Shown: positions 21,453 to 34,834 of the stretch, piece after piece | How the letters are laid out: every line of letters begins with the position of its first letter | Position numbering within the stretch: the first letter of the stretch is position 1 | The notes under the pieces: model-generated | What the model was told of the DNA's origin: nothing | The model's database searches: none | What the model saw: the letters and a program-made list of their open reading frames with translations, nothing else | Position numbers and translations under genes: made by a program | Assembly: GCA_903828535.1 (NCBI GenBank) | Contig: CAIKMN010000010.1 | Coordinates: 1 to 64,000, forward strand | Reading direction: 5' to 3' | Length of the DNA: 64,000 nt | Source: an uncultured Curvibacter sp. | Lineage (GTDB): Bacteria; Pseudomonadota; Gammaproteobacteria; Burkholderiales; Burkholderiaceae_C

Positions 21453-21869
21453 TTATTTTTTCTGACGAAATTTACGCAAGGCTGCCAATTGAGCCGCATA
21501 AATGGTCAGCTCAGATTGGGCTTTGGCCAAATCGAAGTCACTCTTGGCATTTCTCAGGGCTTCTTCAGCGGCAGCACGGGCTTGATTGGCACGTTCTTCG
21601 TCCAAGTCTTTGCCGCGAATCGCCGTATCCGACAACACCGTCACGGCGTTGGGCTGCACTTCCAGAATGCCGCCGGCCACAAACACGAATTCCTCGCCGC
21701 CGTCGGCCATCTCAATGCGCACCGAGCCAGGCTTGATGCGGGTAATGAGCGGCGTGTGGCCGGGCAAAATGCCCAGCTCGCCGGATTCACCGGGCAAGGC
21801 CACAAACTTGGCCTGACCCGAGAACACGGCCTCTTCAGCACTCACAACGTCAACTTGAATGGTTGCCAT
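21453..21869 (-). CDS. atpC: ATP synthase F1 subunit epsilon
   Basis: 138 aa; [39 protein letters not shown]. Confidence 0.97.
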   Translation of the reverse strand: MATIQVDVVSAEEAVFSGQAKFVALPGESGELGILPGHTPLITRIKPGSVRIEMADGGEEFVFVAGGILEVQPNAVTVLSDTAIRGKDLDEERANQARAAAEEALRNAKSDFDLAKAQSELTIYAAQLAALRKFRQKK

Positions 21870-21874
21870 GATGA

Positions 21875-23296
<1,422 letters not shown>

Positions 23297-23319
23297 TTAG
23301 CTGAACTGTCTTGACCGTC

Positions 23320-24192
23320 TTAGCCGCTGATCGCCGCGGCGCCAGAAACGATTTCGGACAATTCTTTTGTGATGGCTGCTTGACGAGTTTTGTTGTAAAC
23401 GAGTTTGAGCTCGCCAATCACATTACCCGCGTTGTCTGTAGCGGCTTTCATGGCCACCATGCGTGCTGCATGCTCGGAAGCCATGTTTTCAGCCACTGCT
23501 TGGTAAACCAAAGACTCGACGTAACGCACCAACAGGTGGTCAATCACGGTTTGTGCATCGGGTTCGTACAGATAGTCCCAACCATGTTCGGTTTTTTCCG
23601 ATTCAAGGGTCTTTGAAGACAGGGGCAAGAGCTGTTCAACCACCGATTCTTGCTTCATCGTGTTGATGAACTTGGTGTAAGCCAAGTGAACCGAATTGAT
23701 GCGGCCTTCGTGGTAAGCGTCCAACAACACCTTGACAGGCCCAATGAGCTTGTCCAAGTGGGGTGTATCGCCCAGCCCGGTGACGTGCGAAACAACCTTG
23801 ATGCCGACTCGGTTCATAAAGCCCAAGCCCTTGTTGCCAATGGCGACGGCCTCTGTTGAAATGCCCTGCGATTGCCATTCGCGCAGCTTGCTGGTGACGG
23901 CACGCAACACGTTGGTGTTCATGCCGCCGCACAAGCCCTTGTCGGTGCTCACCACGATCATGCCAGCGGACTTGGCCTCGTTCGTTTGCATGAACGGGTG
24001 AACGTATTCCGGATTGGCTTCACCGAGGTTGGCGGCGACGTTGCGGATCTTTTCGCTATAAGGGCGGGCGGCGCGCATACGCTCCTGCGCCTTGCGCATT
24101 TTGGAGACGGAAATCATCTCCATGGCCTTGGTGATCTTCTTGGTGTTTTCCACCGATTTGATCTTGGTGCGTAGTTCCTTGCCCGATGCCAT
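23320..24192 (-). CDS. atpG: ATP synthase F1 subunit gamma
   Basis: 290 aa; [39 protein letters not shown]. Confidence 0.98.
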   Translation of the reverse strand: MASGKELRTKIKSVENTKKITKAMEMISVSKMRKAQERMRAARPYSEKIRNVAANLGEANPEYVHPFMQTNEAKSAGMIVVSTDKGLCGGMNTNVLRAVTSKLREWQSQGISTEAVAIGNKGLGFMNRVGIKVVSHVTGLGDTPHLDKLIGPVKVLLDAYHEGRINSVHLAYTKFINTMKQESVVEQLLPLSSKTLESEKTEHGWDYLYEPDAQTVIDHLLVRYVESLVYQAVAENMASEHAARMVAMKAATDNAGNVIGELKLVYNKTRQAAITKELSEIVSGAAAISG

Positions 24193-24203
24193 ATCAGCCT
24201 CGC

Positions 24204-25757
24204 TTAAGCAAACGACTTCTTGAACGCTGCGATGGCGGTGTTCAATTCGGCTTCTGCATCTTTGTCCATGGCCTTGTCGGCTTCCAGCTTGGCCAACAAA
24301 GCGCCGTGGCTGGATTTCAGGTACTGATGCAAACCGTGTTCAAAAGGCAACACCTGCTTGATTTCGATGTCGTCCATGTAACCCTTATTGACCGCGAACA
24401 ACGTGGCGCCCATCAACGAGATGGGGAGCGGGCTGTATTGCGATTGCTTCAACAATTCGGTCACGCGGGCACCGCGGTCGAGTTGCTTGCGGGTGGCTTC
24501 GTCCAGGTCGGAAGCGAACTGCGCGAAAGCGGCCAATTCACGGTACTGGGCCAAGTCGGTACGAATACCACCGGACAAGTTCTTGATCAACTTGGTTTGA
24601 GCCGCACCACCCACGCGTGACACCGAGATACCGGCGTTAATAGCGGGACGGATACCGGCGTTGAACAAGCTGGTTTCCAAGAAGATCTGACCGTCGGTAA
24701 TCGAAATCACGTTGGTAGGCACGAAAGCAGACACGTCACCGGCTTGGGTTTCGATGATAGGCAGCGCGGTCAATGAACCGGTCTTGCCCTTCACAGCACC
24801 CTTGGTGAAGGCTTCCACGTAGTCGGCGTTCACGCGAGCGGCGCGTTCCAGCAAACGGCTGTGGAGATAGAACACGTCGCCAGGATAGGCTTCACGGCCT
24901 GGAGGACGGCGCAACAACAAAGACACTTGGCGGTAAGCCACGGCTTGCTTAGACAAATCGTCATAAACGATCAGAGCGTCTTCACCACGGTCGCGGAAGT
25001 ATTCGCCCATGGTGCAGCCCGAGTAGGCCGACACGTATTGCATCGCAGCCGATTCAGAAGCGGAGGCTGCGACAACGATGGTGTATTCCATCGCGCCAGC
25101 TTGCTCCAATGCCCGCACCACATTTTTAATGGACGAGGCTTTTTGGCCAATCGCCACATAAATACAGGTAACGTCTTGGCCCTTTTGGTTGATGATGGCA
25201 TCGATGGCCACGGCTGTTTTACCAGTCTGGCGGTCACCAATGATCAATTCACGTTGACCGCGGCCAACGGGCACCATCGAGTCGATGGACTTCAGACCGG
25301 TTTGCAGAGGTTGGCTAACAGATTCACGGGCGATCACACCAGGAGCAACCTTTTCGATCACGTCGGTCATCTTGGCGTTGATGGGACCCTTGCCGTCAAT
25401 GGGTTGACCCAAGGCGTTGACCACGCGGCCAATCAGCTCGGGGCCAACGGGCACTTCCAAAATGCGGCCCGTGCACTTGACGGTATCGCCTTCGGAGATG
25501 TGCTCGTACTCACCCAAGATCACGGCGCCAACAGAGTCGCGCTCGAGGTTCAAGGCCAAGCCGAAAGAAGGCACGCCTTCTTTGTTGGCGGGGAATTCCA
25601 ACATTTCACCTTGCATCACATCGGACAGCCCGTGCACGCGGACGATACCGTCGGACACAGACACCACGGTGCCTTGGTTGCGAATGTCGGTGCTGCCTGC
25701 AAGCCCTTCGATGCGGCTCTTGATCAGCTCAGAAATTTCTGCGGGATTGAGTTGCAT
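24204..25757 (-). CDS. atpA: ATP synthase F1 subunit alpha
   Basis: 517 aa; [23 protein letters not shown]. Confidence 0.98.
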   Translation of the reverse strand: MQLNPAEISELIKSRIEGLAGSTDIRNQGTVVSVSDGIVRVHGLSDVMQGEMLEFPANKEGVPSFGLALNLERDSVGAVILGEYEHISEGDTVKCTGRILEVPVGPELIGRVVNALGQPIDGKGPINAKMTDVIEKVAPGVIARESVSQPLQTGLKSIDSMVPVGRGQRELIIGDRQTGKTAVAIDAIINQKGQDVTCIYVAIGQKASSIKNVVRALEQAGAMEYTIVVAASASESAAMQYVSAYSGCTMGEYFRDRGEDALIVYDDLSKQAVAYRQVSLLLRRPPGREAYPGDVFYLHSRLLERAARVNADYVEAFTKGAVKGKTGSLTALPIIETQAGDVSAFVPTNVISITDGQIFLETSLFNAGIRPAINAGISVSRVGGAAQTKLIKNLSGGIRTDLAQYRELAAFAQFASDLDEATRKQLDRGARVTELLKQSQYSPLPISLMGATLFAVNKGYMDDIEIKQVLPFEHGLHQYLKSSHGALLAKLEADKAMDKDAEAELNTAIAAFKKSFA

Positions 25758-25805
25758 GACTCTTTCCTTCTTTCTTTAAATTGCCTAACGTTGCAAGCCA
25801 GCGGC

Positions 25806-26336
25806 TTACGCAGTCAGGGCCACTTTCATTTGTTCCAAACGGGCCTTGACGGAAGTGTCAAGCACCTCGTCGCCAACGACCACGCGAATGCCACCGATCA
25901 ACTCGGGTTGCAGCTCAACCGACAGGTTCAACTGACGTCCAAAACGCTTCTCAAGCGCCGAGGACACTCCAGACAAAGCCGACGCATCGAGAGGAAATGC
26001 ACTGTAAACCACGGCGTCTGAAGAACCCTTTTCGGCGTTCTTCAAAGCGCGGAATTGCGTGGCAATTTCAGGCAAAACGGAGAGACGACCGTTGTCGATC
26101 ACGGCGTGCAAAAAGTTTTTTGCAGCAGCTGGCAGGGTTGTTTTGGCAACGCCCGATACCACTTCAAAAACCTGCTGAGCGCTCACGTTGGGGTTGCCAG
26201 CAAACTGTTGCAATTGCACATTGTCTGCAATCGCCGCCAATTCACTCAGCCACACCGAGGCGCCTTCAAGGTCGGAGGCCGAAGCCTCAAACAAGGCCTC
26301 AGCGTAGGGACGGGCAATGGTTGCGAGTTCTGCCAT
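25806..26336 (-). CDS. atpH: ATP synthase F1 subunit delta
   Basis: 176 aa; [45 protein letters not shown]. Confidence 0.97.
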   Translation of the reverse strand: MAELATIARPYAEALFEASASDLEGASVWLSELAAIADNVQLQQFAGNPNVSAQQVFEVVSGVAKTTLPAAAKNFLHAVIDNGRLSVLPEIATQFRALKNAEKGSSDAVVYSAFPLDASALSGVSSALEKRFGRQLNLSVELQPELIGGIRVVVGDEVLDTSVKARLEQMKVALTA

Positions 26337-26348
26337 GACGTTCCCTGA

Positions 26349-26819
26349 TCAGAGCTCAGCCTTGAGCTGATTCAGCAACTCGGCGTGAACGCTTGCGTTG
26401 ACTTCCTTGCGGAGAATCTGCTCAGCACCCTTGACCGCCAAGGAAGCGACTTGCTCGCGCAAAACTTCGCGGGCCTTGACGGCTTGTTGCTCGGCTTCAG
26501 CGACGGCCGCGGCGACAATTTTGTTGCCTTCTTCAGTCGCACGGAGCTTGGCTTCTTCAATGATGGCTTGGGCACGGCGCTCGGCATCGGCCAAACGGCT
26601 TTGCGACTCGTTGCTGGCCTTGGCCAACTCCGTTTTCACGCGCTGATCGGCAGCAGCCAATTCAGTGCGTGCCTTGTCAGCAGCAGCCAAGCCTTCGCTC
26701 ACTTTTTGCGCACGCTCGTCCAATGCCACCGCGATGGGCGGCCACACAAATTTCATGGTGAACCCGACCAAGATCAGGAACACAATGATTTGGACTATCA
26801 ATGTTGCGGTAATACTCAA
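26349..26819 (-). CDS. atpF: ATP synthase F0 subunit b
   Basis: 156 aa; [29 protein letters not shown], long charged helix. Confidence 0.97.
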   Translation of the reverse strand: MSITATLIVQIIVFLILVGFTMKFVWPPIAVALDERAQKVSEGLAAADKARTELAAADQRVKTELAKASNESQSRLADAERRAQAIIEEAKLRATEEGNKIVAAAVAEAEQQAVKAREVLREQVASLAVKGAEQILRKEVNASVHAELLNQLKAEL

Positions 26820-26889
26820 TTTTCATCCTTCACCTCCGACGCCCCTGAGAGCTGCCGAAGGAATGGTGTGAGGAGAAAAACCTGACGAA

Positions 26890-27210
<321 letters not shown>

Positions 27211-27217
27211 TTAACGC

Positions 27218-28114
27218 TCAATGGTGATCGTGCGCTTGACCCACATAAACCAAGGTCAACATCATGAACACAAAGGCCTGCAATGTGATGATCAAGATGT
27301 GGAAGATGGCCCAAGCGGAACCCGCGATGATTTGACCAATGGCCAACAAAATGCCGGTAGCAGACAGCGTGAAAGCGCCACCCATCAGAGCGATCAACAA
27401 AAAGATCAACTCACCCGCATACATATTGCCAAACAACCGCATGCCATGCGAAACCGTTTTGGCCACAAACTCAATGATTTGCATCAAAAAGTTAAAAGGA
27501 TAGAGCGCCCAGTGGTTGCCAAAGGGGGCCGTGAACAATTCATGAATCCAGCCACCCAAGCCCTTGATTTTGACGTTGTAATACAAGCAAATCAGCAGCA
27601 CTGCAACCGACATGCCCATGGTGACCGCCAAGTCGGCGGTGGGCACCACACGCAAGAAGGCATGGTGTGGATCGCGACCAGTCGCGCCGTAGAACTGCGC
27701 CCAAAGTGCCGGGAAGAAGTCGACCGGGAACAAATCCATGGCGTTCAGCAAGAACACCCAAACGAAAATAGTAAGCGCCAGCGGCGCCACAAACTTGCGG
27801 CTTTCCGCATTGTGCACAATGCCCTTGGCTTGCTGATCAACCATTTCGAACAACAACTCGACTGCCGCCTGAAAGCGGCCGGGCACACCGGAGGTGGCCT
27901 TGCGCGCTGCCAACCACAAAATCCAGCAAGTCACGAAGCCGAGCAGCACCGAGAAGAAAATAGAGTCGTAGTTGTAGACTGAGAAATCGGCCACCGAAGC
28001 GGGTTTGCCCGATTGGAAAAAGGTCAAGTGGTGAATGATGTATTCGCCTGCCGTCAGGGCATGCTCAGCACCGTGTTCACCAACGTGTTCAACAACTTGT
28101 TCTTCAACAGCCAT
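27218..28114 (-). CDS. atpB: ATP synthase F0 subunit a
   Basis: 298 aa; [20 protein letters not shown]. Confidence 0.97.
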   Translation of the reverse strand: MAVEEQVVEHVGEHGAEHALTAGEYIIHHLTFFQSGKPASVADFSVYNYDSIFFSVLLGFVTCWILWLAARKATSGVPGRFQAAVELLFEMVDQQAKGIVHNAESRKFVAPLALTIFVWVFLLNAMDLFPVDFFPALWAQFYGATGRDPHHAFLRVVPTADLAVTMGMSVAVLLICLYYNVKIKGLGGWIHELFTAPFGNHWALYPFNFLMQIIEFVAKTVSHGMRLFGNMYAGELIFLLIALMGGAFTLSATGILLAIGQIIAGSAWAIFHILIITLQAFVFMMLTLVYVGQAHDHH

Positions 28115-28117
28115 CTG

Positions 28118-28609
28118 TTATCTCGCCTGTTTAGGGGTTTTTCCGCCCGTCACCAAAAGTGCCAGCCAGTAAACCTTCATTGTCACCACCAAGCCCACCA
28201 GCAATGCCAGCCAGCTCAACTCTGAAACCACCCGGGGTGCCATGACCAACATCACCACACCCACTATCAATTTGACGGCCTCCCATACAAAGAAGCCGAG
28301 CACCGCACCCGTGACGCCAGTTGCGGCCAACCCACCTGCGAGGCCCCGGGCAAACAGCGCTGCGGGAACGACCACCGTCAAAGCACCATAAACCGCTGAC
28401 ACACCCGCACTGAATCGGCCCGTGATCCACCAAGCCAACAGGCCCAGCACACCACCCACCAGCACCTGCCAGAACACCACCCGCCAAGGCGAGAGCACAA
28501 AATGGTGCTGACGCCAGGCTTGGGCCTGTTCGGCGCTGAGGGGCTTGAACCTCAACTCGTCTAGCGCTTTTTCTGCCTCCACTTCTTCGGAGTAGCTGAC
28601 ATAGGCCAT
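28118..28609 (-). CDS. atpI: ATP synthase subunit I
   Basis: 163 aa, four predicted TM segments, first gene of the atp operon. Confidence 0.85.
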   Translation of the reverse strand: MAYVSYSEEVEAEKALDELRFKPLSAEQAQAWRQHHFVLSPWRVVFWQVLVGGVLGLLAWWITGRFSAGVSAVYGALTVVVPAALFARGLAGGLAATGVTGAVLGFFVWEAVKLIVGVVMLVMAPRVVSELSWLALLVGLVVTMKVYWLALLVTGGKTPKQAR

Positions 28610-28833
28610 TGCTTTGAGTTACCTCGTAGTTACCAAGTCAATTACCGAATCCATCGAGACTTCATCGCTCACAAAGCCTGTGATTATATGGGGTTATCCC
28701 GACCTAACCTTACAAAAACCCATGAAACCCGTACTTTGCTCAGAAATTTTTGTGTTGATTTGGCGTTGTCTCTCTGGGTTTTAAACCACACGCCCCCAGT
28801 TAAAGACACAATTCAAACTTCTAAGGAGTCTCG

Positions 28834-29166
28834 ATGACCACCCCCATTTCCCGCCCCCCAGGCCACGCCCTTTACCCCACGACAGTCCCAGCACCCGACT
28901 CCAACCGCGTCGAATCTTTGATTGAATACCCCAGTCTTTTTCCAATCAAAGTGATGGGCGTCAAGGCAGAAGGTTTTGTCGAAGCCATGACGGCCATTGC
29001 CACCGAGCACGACCCGAGCTTTGAGCTTGGCCGCTTGGAAATGCGCGACAGCAGTGGTGGCAAATACCAAAGCTTGACGCTGACCGTCACCGCCACCAGC
29101 CGCGAACAGCTCGACAATTTGTACCGCGCTTTGACTGCCCATCCTCAAGCCAAGTACGTGCTTTAA
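28834..29166 (+). CDS. DUF493 (YbeD-like) protein
   Basis: 110 aa; [15 protein letters not shown]...[14 protein letters not shown]; conserved location before lipB. Confidence 0.9.
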   Translation: MTTPISRPPGHALYPTTVPAPDSNRVESLIEYPSLFPIKVMGVKAEGFVEAMTAIATEHDPSFELGRLEMRDSSGGKYQSLTLTVTATSREQLDNLYRALTAHPQAKYVL

Positions 29167-29233
29167 ACACGACGCACCCCTTTTCGCCCTCTTCGCCCCT
29201 CTTCGCCCTTTTCGCACTCTCTCACATGACTGC

Positions 29234-29944
29234 ATGATGCCCATCTCCATCAAGTCTTTGGGCCTCAGTGACTGCGCAGACACCGTCGCCGCCATGCAAC
29301 TGTTCACAGCGGCGCGGGATGAGCACACCCCCGATGAAATTTGGCTTTGCGAGCATGCGCCCGTTTTCACGCAAGGACTGGCCGGCTTAGCGAGTCACAT
29401 TTTGGGCCCCGGCAATATTCCGGTACTGCCCACCAACCGGGGGGGCCAAGTGACTTATCACGGGCCTGGCCAAGTGGTGGCCTACCCCTTGATCAACCTC
29501 CAGCGCGCGGGCTATTACGTCAAAGAATATGTCTATAAACTCGAGCAGGCTCTGCTCTCCACTTTGGCCGAATGGGGCGTGACGGGCCACCGCATCGCCG
29601 GCGCGCCTGGGATTTATGTGCAACTGGCCGACCCCTTTGCCCACGCGACCCTGACCGGCCCGAGCCCCGCCCAAGACCCGTTTCGGGGACTCGGAAAGAT
29701 TGCCGCCTTGGGCATCAAAGTGAGCCGCCATTGCACCTACCACGGTGTCGCCTTGAATGTGGCGATGGACTTGGAACCCTTTGCCCGCATCAACCCCTGC
29801 GGCTATGCCGGGCTTCAAACCGTGGACCTTTCTACAATTGGGGTTCAAACCACTTGGCAAGAAGTGGCCGATGTGCTGGGCCGCAAGCTGCAAATTTACC
29901 TAGCGCCCCGCGGCCCCTCAACGCCACCTCTTTTGAACGATTAA
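29234..29944 (+). CDS. lipB: Lipoyl(octanoyl) transferase
   Basis: 236 aa; [22 protein letters not shown] motif. Confidence 0.96.
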   Translation: MMPISIKSLGLSDCADTVAAMQLFTAARDEHTPDEIWLCEHAPVFTQGLAGLASHILGPGNIPVLPTNRGGQVTYHGPGQVVAYPLINLQRAGYYVKEYVYKLEQALLSTLAEWGVTGHRIAGAPGIYVQLADPFAHATLTGPSPAQDPFRGLGKIAALGIKVSRHCTYHGVALNVAMDLEPFARINPCGYAGLQTVDLSTIGVQTTWQEVADVLGRKLQIYLAPRGPSTPPLLND

Positions 29945-29951
29945 ACAAACC

Positions 29952-30953
29952 GTGACCAACCCAGAAAATTTGAAGCCTGCCAACCCCGTCGTTCGCGAAG
30001 CGCAATCCCAGGCCGATTACAACCCTTTGGCCAAGCAAAAGGCCGCGGCCAAACTCTCGCGCATCCCGATCAAGGTGGAAGCCGGCGAAGTCTTGAAGAA
30101 GCCCTCGTGGATCCGTGTCAAAGCGGGCTCTCCCACCACGCGCTTTTATGAAATCAAACAAATTTTGCGCGAGAACAAGCTGAACACGGTGTGCGAAGAA
30201 GCCTCTTGCCCCAACATCGGCGAATGTTTTGGCAACGGCACGGCCACCTTCATGATCATGGGCGACAAGTGCACGCGCCGCTGCCCATTTTGCGATGTGG
30301 GGCACGGTCGCCCCGACCCCTTGGACGTCAACGAACCCCTCAACTTGGCCAACACCATCGCCCAACTTAAACTCAACTACGTGGTCATCACCAGCGTTGA
30401 CCGAGACGACCTGCGCGATGGCGGCAGCGCCCACTTTGTGGCTTGCATTGAAAACACGCGCCAGCGGTCACCCCAAACCCAAATTGAAATTTTGGTGCCC
30501 GACTTTCGGGGTCGCGACGATCGCGCCTTGGAAATTTTGAAAGCGGCTCCGCCCGATGTGATGAACCACAACCTGGAAACCGTGCCGCGCTTGTACAAAG
30601 AAGTGCGGCCGGGCTCCGACTACGCATTCAGCTTGAATTTGCTGAAAAAATTCAAAGCCCTGCACCCCAACGTACCCACCAAGAGCGGCCTGATGGTGGG
30701 CCTGGGCGAAACCGACGAAGAAATTTTGCAAGTCATGCAAGACATGCGGGCCCACCAGATCGACATGCTGACCCTAGGCCAATATTTGGCGCCCAGCAAC
30801 AGCCACCTGCCCGTGCGCCGCTACGTCACGCCCGACACCTTCAAGCTGTTTGAAGCCGAAGCCTACAAAATGGGTTTCAGCCACGCCGCTGTGGGCGCCA
30901 TGGTTCGCTCCAGTTACCACGCAGATCAGCAGGCGCATGGCGTACTCGCCTGA
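29952..30953 (+). CDS. lipA: Lipoyl synthase
   Basis: 333 aa; radical [16 protein letters not shown] and [13 protein letters not shown]. Confidence 0.98.
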   Translation: MTNPENLKPANPVVREAQSQADYNPLAKQKAAAKLSRIPIKVEAGEVLKKPSWIRVKAGSPTTRFYEIKQILRENKLNTVCEEASCPNIGECFGNGTATFMIMGDKCTRRCPFCDVGHGRPDPLDVNEPLNLANTIAQLKLNYVVITSVDRDDLRDGGSAHFVACIENTRQRSPQTQIEILVPDFRGRDDRALEILKAAPPDVMNHNLETVPRLYKEVRPGSDYAFSLNLLKKFKALHPNVPTKSGLMVGLGETDEEILQVMQDMRAHQIDMLTLGQYLAPSNSHLPVRRYVTPDTFKLFEAEAYKMGFSHAAVGAMVRSSYHADQQAHGVLA

Positions 30954-30967
30954 GTTTTCCCCGATCC

Positions 30968-31819
30968 ATGCCCTTTAAAGCTTTTGACACGGTGGTCTTC
31001 GCAGGCGGCGGGAACCGGTGTTTCTGGCAGGCCGGGCTGGTGACTTATCTGCGCGAGCAAGGTCATGTGCTTCCCGCCAATATGATCGGCACGAGTGCGG
31101 GCGCGGCCGTGGCGGCTTCTTGCCTGACCACAGGCCCTCAAGCCGCGCTGAATCAATGCAGGCACTTGTTTGCCGATAACCATCGGCTTTTTTATTGGCG
31201 CGACCTGGCCCGCATGAAGTTGCATTTCGCGCACCAAGAGTCCTACCCCGCTTGGATTGGTGCCTTCCTCAACGCCGACACCTTCCCATTATTGAAACAG
31301 AGCGTCCAAAAATTGCAGGTGGCCGTTACCCACCCTGCCAAGCGCTTGGGGAGAGGGGGCAGCGTCGCGGCAGGCACCCTGGCATACCTGATTGACAAAA
31401 AAATGACCCGCGACATCCACCCTCGGCTGTCCCGGTTTTTAGGTTTGCGCCAGGCGTTTTATGACCTTCAAGCCTGCCTCACCTTAGAGGCGGCTCAACG
31501 GTTGTTGTACGCCTCAGCGGCGGCACCGCCATTCATGAATTCGGTCATGCTGGACGGACAATGGGCATTTGACGGCGGCTATATCGATAACGCACCGGTT
31601 CCCACTCAAACCCCAGAAGCGAGGGCTCGCACCTTGGTTCTGCTCACGAGGTACTACCCGAATCGACCCGAGTATTTTCAACACAACGGGCGAACGTATT
31701 GGCAAGCAAGCCAAAAGATTCCGGTCACGACATGGGACTGCACGGCCAAAGCCAACGTCATGGGGGCCTTTGAATTGGGTTACGCCGATGCCCGTCGCCG
31801 CGTTCAGTTGGCTGCCTGA
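30968..31819 (+). CDS. Patatin-like phospholipase
   Basis: 283 aa; GGGNR oxyanion region, nucleophile GTSAGA, DGGY. Confidence 0.88.
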   Translation: MPFKAFDTVVFAGGGNRCFWQAGLVTYLREQGHVLPANMIGTSAGAAVAASCLTTGPQAALNQCRHLFADNHRLFYWRDLARMKLHFAHQESYPAWIGAFLNADTFPLLKQSVQKLQVAVTHPAKRLGRGGSVAAGTLAYLIDKKMTRDIHPRLSRFLGLRQAFYDLQACLTLEAAQRLLYASAAAPPFMNSVMLDGQWAFDGGYIDNAPVPTQTPEARARTLVLLTRYYPNRPEYFQHNGRTYWQASQKIPVTTWDCTAKANVMGAFELGYADARRRVQLAA

Positions 31820-31848
31820 TTGGCTTGAAGTCACCCTCTGCACACCAC

Positions 31849-32565
31849 ATGACTGCTCAACAGTTCGACGCCCTTTTGCTGGACCTTGACGGCACTTTGG
31901 TCGACACCTTGGGCGACTTTGTAGCCGCCTTAAACGCCATGCTTGAGGACTTGTTGGGCCCGGGCAGCACCGGGCCCGTCGTTGCCCTTCAAGCCGAGGA
32001 CGTGGCCTTGATGGTGGGCAAAGGCTCCGAACATTTGGTGCAACAGGCGTTGCGTCGGGTTGAATCTCAGCTGCCCATTGGGCTTGATCGGCCAGACCCA
32101 CCCAGCCCAGGCGGTTTGTCTTTGAGTGCTCAGGCGCTGAATCGCTATCTTCACCATTACGCCCGCCTGAATGGGCTTCGATCCTCCCTTTACCCCGGCG
32201 TCCAAGCCAGCCTCAGTCGCTGGCACCATGCCGGCCTTCCTTTGGTTTGTTTGACCAACAAACCAGAACGTTTTGCACGCGATTTATTAAGGCAAAAAAA
32301 CTGCCTGGACTTTTTCGAGCACGTGATCGGCGGGGACACGTATGAAAAGAAGAAGCCACATCCCATGCCCTTGCTAAAAGCCTGCGAACGCTTGGGCACA
32401 TTGCCTGAGCACACCTGCATGGTGGGCGACTCGGTCAACGATGTGCAAGCCGCCCGGGCGGCGGGTTGTCCCGTCATCTTGGTCTGCTATGGTTACAACC
32501 ATGGTCAACCGGCCTACAAAGCTGGCGCTGACCGGGTCATTGATTCGCTCGAAGATCTTTTGTGA
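31849..32565 (+). CDS. gph: Phosphoglycolate phosphatase (HAD superfamily)
   Basis: Start at MTAQQFDALLLDLDGTLVDTLGDF; DLDGTLVD, LTNKP, GDSVNDVQAARAAG. Confidence 0.92.
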   Translation: MTAQQFDALLLDLDGTLVDTLGDFVAALNAMLEDLLGPGSTGPVVALQAEDVALMVGKGSEHLVQQALRRVESQLPIGLDRPDPPSPGGLSLSAQALNRYLHHYARLNGLRSSLYPGVQASLSRWHHAGLPLVCLTNKPERFARDLLRQKNCLDFFEHVIGGDTYEKKKPHPMPLLKACERLGTLPEHTCMVGDSVNDVQAARAAGCPVILVCYGYNHGQPAYKAGADRVIDSLEDLL

Positions 32566-32587
32566 GCTTTAAGGTTTTATCTCCGCC

Positions 32588-34816
32588 ATGTCTATTTCAA
32601 TCTCGATCAAACCCCTCATTTGGGCCTTGCTGACGCTGGCCTGCCACCTTGCTTGTGCACAAAAGAGCCCCACCACCGACATGGGCCAAGTGGAGATCAC
32701 CGACAAGCGCGACGACGAAATCAAAGACCGGCGTGAATCGACGGTCAGCAAAATCGTGATCACTCATGAAGAAATTGAACGCATGGGTGACAACAACATT
32801 GGCGATGTGCTGCAGCGCCAACCCGGCATCTCATTGGGCGGCCCGCCCGGGCGAGGCAGCGGCATTCGCATGCGGGGCTTGAGTGCGGGTTACACCCAAA
32901 TTTTGATGGATGGTCAACGGATGCCGCATGGTTTTTCCATCGAGTCTTTGACGCCTGAAATGGTGGAACGCATTGAAATTTACCGCTCACCCACCGCTGA
33001 AACCGGTGCACAAGCGGTGGCCGGCACGATCAACATCATCACCCGTCAGGGCAAGCGGGGTGAGCCGATGGACTTAAAGTCGTCGCTGGCTTCCCAGGGC
33101 GGCCAACTCACTGAAATGGTGTCGCTCAGTACCCACCAAGACCAAGCGCTGTTCTCTGCCAATTACACCCTCTCCGCCAACCACAGCACCACGCCGACGC
33201 ACGCCGAAACCGACCTAAGCCGAGAGGTGCTGGAGCCCTTCCCCAGCAGCTTGAGCAGAACCACCTTCAACGATTCCGTCTCAAAGCGCGACAGCATCAA
33301 CGCCACCGCCCGTTTGCAGTTCAAAGACGCACCGGGCGAAACGCTGACCTTGATGCCTTTCTTGATGTTCGCTCGTTCTAGCGCCCACGGCACCGAGCAC
33401 TTGTCGCAAAGCAGCTCAGGCAGTGGCTTGAGTGGTTTTGACGATGCCAACACGCGAAGTCTTCGAGAGTCAACCGTGCTGCGTTTGAACGGGCAGTGGA
33501 AGAAAGTGCTGAGTCCCGACAGCAACTTCGAGCTTAAGTTCAATGGCGGTGGCTGGAACAGCCAAAACAACCAAGTACAGACGGCGGGCAGTGAGGTCAG
33601 TGGGGGCAGTGGGGGCAGTGGGGGCAGTGGGGGCAGTGGGGGCAGTGGGGGCATTCTGCCCACAACCAACATGACCAGCACGATTTCAGACCGCAGTTTC
33701 ACCTCCAGCCTGAAGTTCAAACAGTTATTGACCGGAGGCCATGAGTGGGTCAGTGGCGTTGAAATTGAGCAAGTGATTCGGGCTGAAGAGGCCTTTGCCA
33801 CGCCTGCACTCTTGGGCAATGCGGGCGATTTGGGGGCGCGTCAATTGAGATCGGCCTTCTACACCCAAGACGAATGGCAAATCAACCCCCAATGGGGCAC
33901 CTACGCAGGCTTGCGCTATGAGCACCTGGATACCCATGGCAACAACGGTTTGATGCAGTCCGTCAACCAATCGACGGTGATCTCACCCATGCTACACGCC
34001 ATGTGGCGCCCCGAGCCGGACAGCAAAGACCAGGTGCGAATGAGCTTGACCCGCAGCTACAAAGCCACGCCCATCTCCAGCTTGATGGCGCCTTATTTAC
34101 GCACCTCGCAAGACAGCACCAATGGCAGCAATGGGCCGAGCGATCCCGATACCGTGGGCAATCCGTATTTGAAGCCCGAATTGGCCACCGGCCTCGATTT
34201 CGCGCTGGAACATTACCTGGCCGACGGGGGCATTTTGAGCGCCTCGGTTTTTTACCGACGCGTGGACAACTATGTGCGCACCTTGGTGGCCCAAAACCTC
34301 AGCAGCGGCCGATGGGTGTCCAGCCCTCAAAACGTCGGTACTGCCAACACCGAAGGGCTGGAGTTGGAGGCCAAGTTCAGGCTGAATCAGCTGATTTCAG
34401 AGGCCCCCGCCGTGAACCTGCGCGCCAACGTCAGCTTTTTCAATTCCCAAGTGGCGGGGCTCCCCGGACCCCACAACCAGATGGACCAACAGCCGCACAC
34501 CACGGGCAATTTCGGCGGCGACTACCGGGTCAAGGGATTCCCTTTGACGGTGGGCGGCAACTTCAACCTCACACCCGCCTACGAGACGCAAACCAGCGCT
34601 GCACAACGGCTGAACATTTCACGCAAGCAAGAATTTGATGTGTATGGCTTGTGGAAAGTCGACAACACCTCCTCTTGGCGATTGTCGCTTTTCAACCTCG
34701 GGCCTCAGCTGTTCTCAACCGGCAGCGTCTACCAAAGCCCCGCCACGTTGGAAAAGAGCCAAACCCACAACCAAACGTATTTGAATGTTCAGCTGCTCTG
34801 GGAAAAAAGGCTTTAA
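32588..34816 (+). CDS. TonB-dependent outer membrane receptor
   Basis: 742 aa; signal peptide, plug domain (NIGDVLQRQPGISLGGPPGRGSGIRMRGLSAGYTQILMDG), beta-barrel C-term ending in NVQLLWEKRL. Confidence 0.92.
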   Translation: MSISISIKPLIWALLTLACHLACAQKSPTTDMGQVEITDKRDDEIKDRRESTVSKIVITHEEIERMGDNNIGDVLQRQPGISLGGPPGRGSGIRMRGLSAGYTQILMDGQRMPHGFSIESLTPEMVERIEIYRSPTAETGAQAVAGTINIITRQGKRGEPMDLKSSLASQGGQLTEMVSLSTHQDQALFSANYTLSANHSTTPTHAETDLSREVLEPFPSSLSRTTFNDSVSKRDSINATARLQFKDAPGETLTLMPFLMFARSSAHGTEHLSQSSSGSGLSGFDDANTRSLRESTVLRLNGQWKKVLSPDSNFELKFNGGGWNSQNNQVQTAGSEVSGGSGGSGGSGGSGGSGGILPTTNMTSTISDRSFTSSLKFKQLLTGGHEWVSGVEIEQVIRAEEAFATPALLGNAGDLGARQLRSAFYTQDEWQINPQWGTYAGLRYEHLDTHGNNGLMQSVNQSTVISPMLHAMWRPEPDSKDQVRMSLTRSYKATPISSLMAPYLRTSQDSTNGSNGPSDPDTVGNPYLKPELATGLDFALEHYLADGGILSASVFYRRVDNYVRTLVAQNLSSGRWVSSPQNVGTANTEGLELEAKFRLNQLISEAPAVNLRANVSFFNSQVAGLPGPHNQMDQQPHTTGNFGGDYRVKGFPLTVGGNFNLTPAYETQTSAAQRLNISRKQEFDVYGLWKVDNTSSWRLSLFNLGPQLFSTGSVYQSPATLEKSQTHNQTYLNVQLLWEKRL
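33602..33655 (+). repeat. 9-bp in-frame tandem repeat (gggggcagt)x5 plus one degenerate unit, encoding (GGS)n
   Basis: Direct reading: units begin at 33602, 33611, 33620, 33629, 33638; 33647-33655 is gggggcatt. Confidence 0.95.
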
Positions 34817-34834
34817 AACCCATCTTCACCGCGG

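Noticed and set aside
24861-26021. 386-aa plus-strand ORF antisense to atpA/atpH
   Set aside because: Antisense shadow of conserved ATP synthase genes; no domain motifs.
28683-28688. TATAAT upstream of atpI as the atp operon promoter
   Set aside because: A good -10, but no acceptable -35 at 16-18 nt; left uncalled pending TSS data.
29181-29220. Degenerate cttcgccc-type repeats between DUF493 and lipB
   Set aside because: Short, imperfect, pyrimidine-rich; no clear structure or function.
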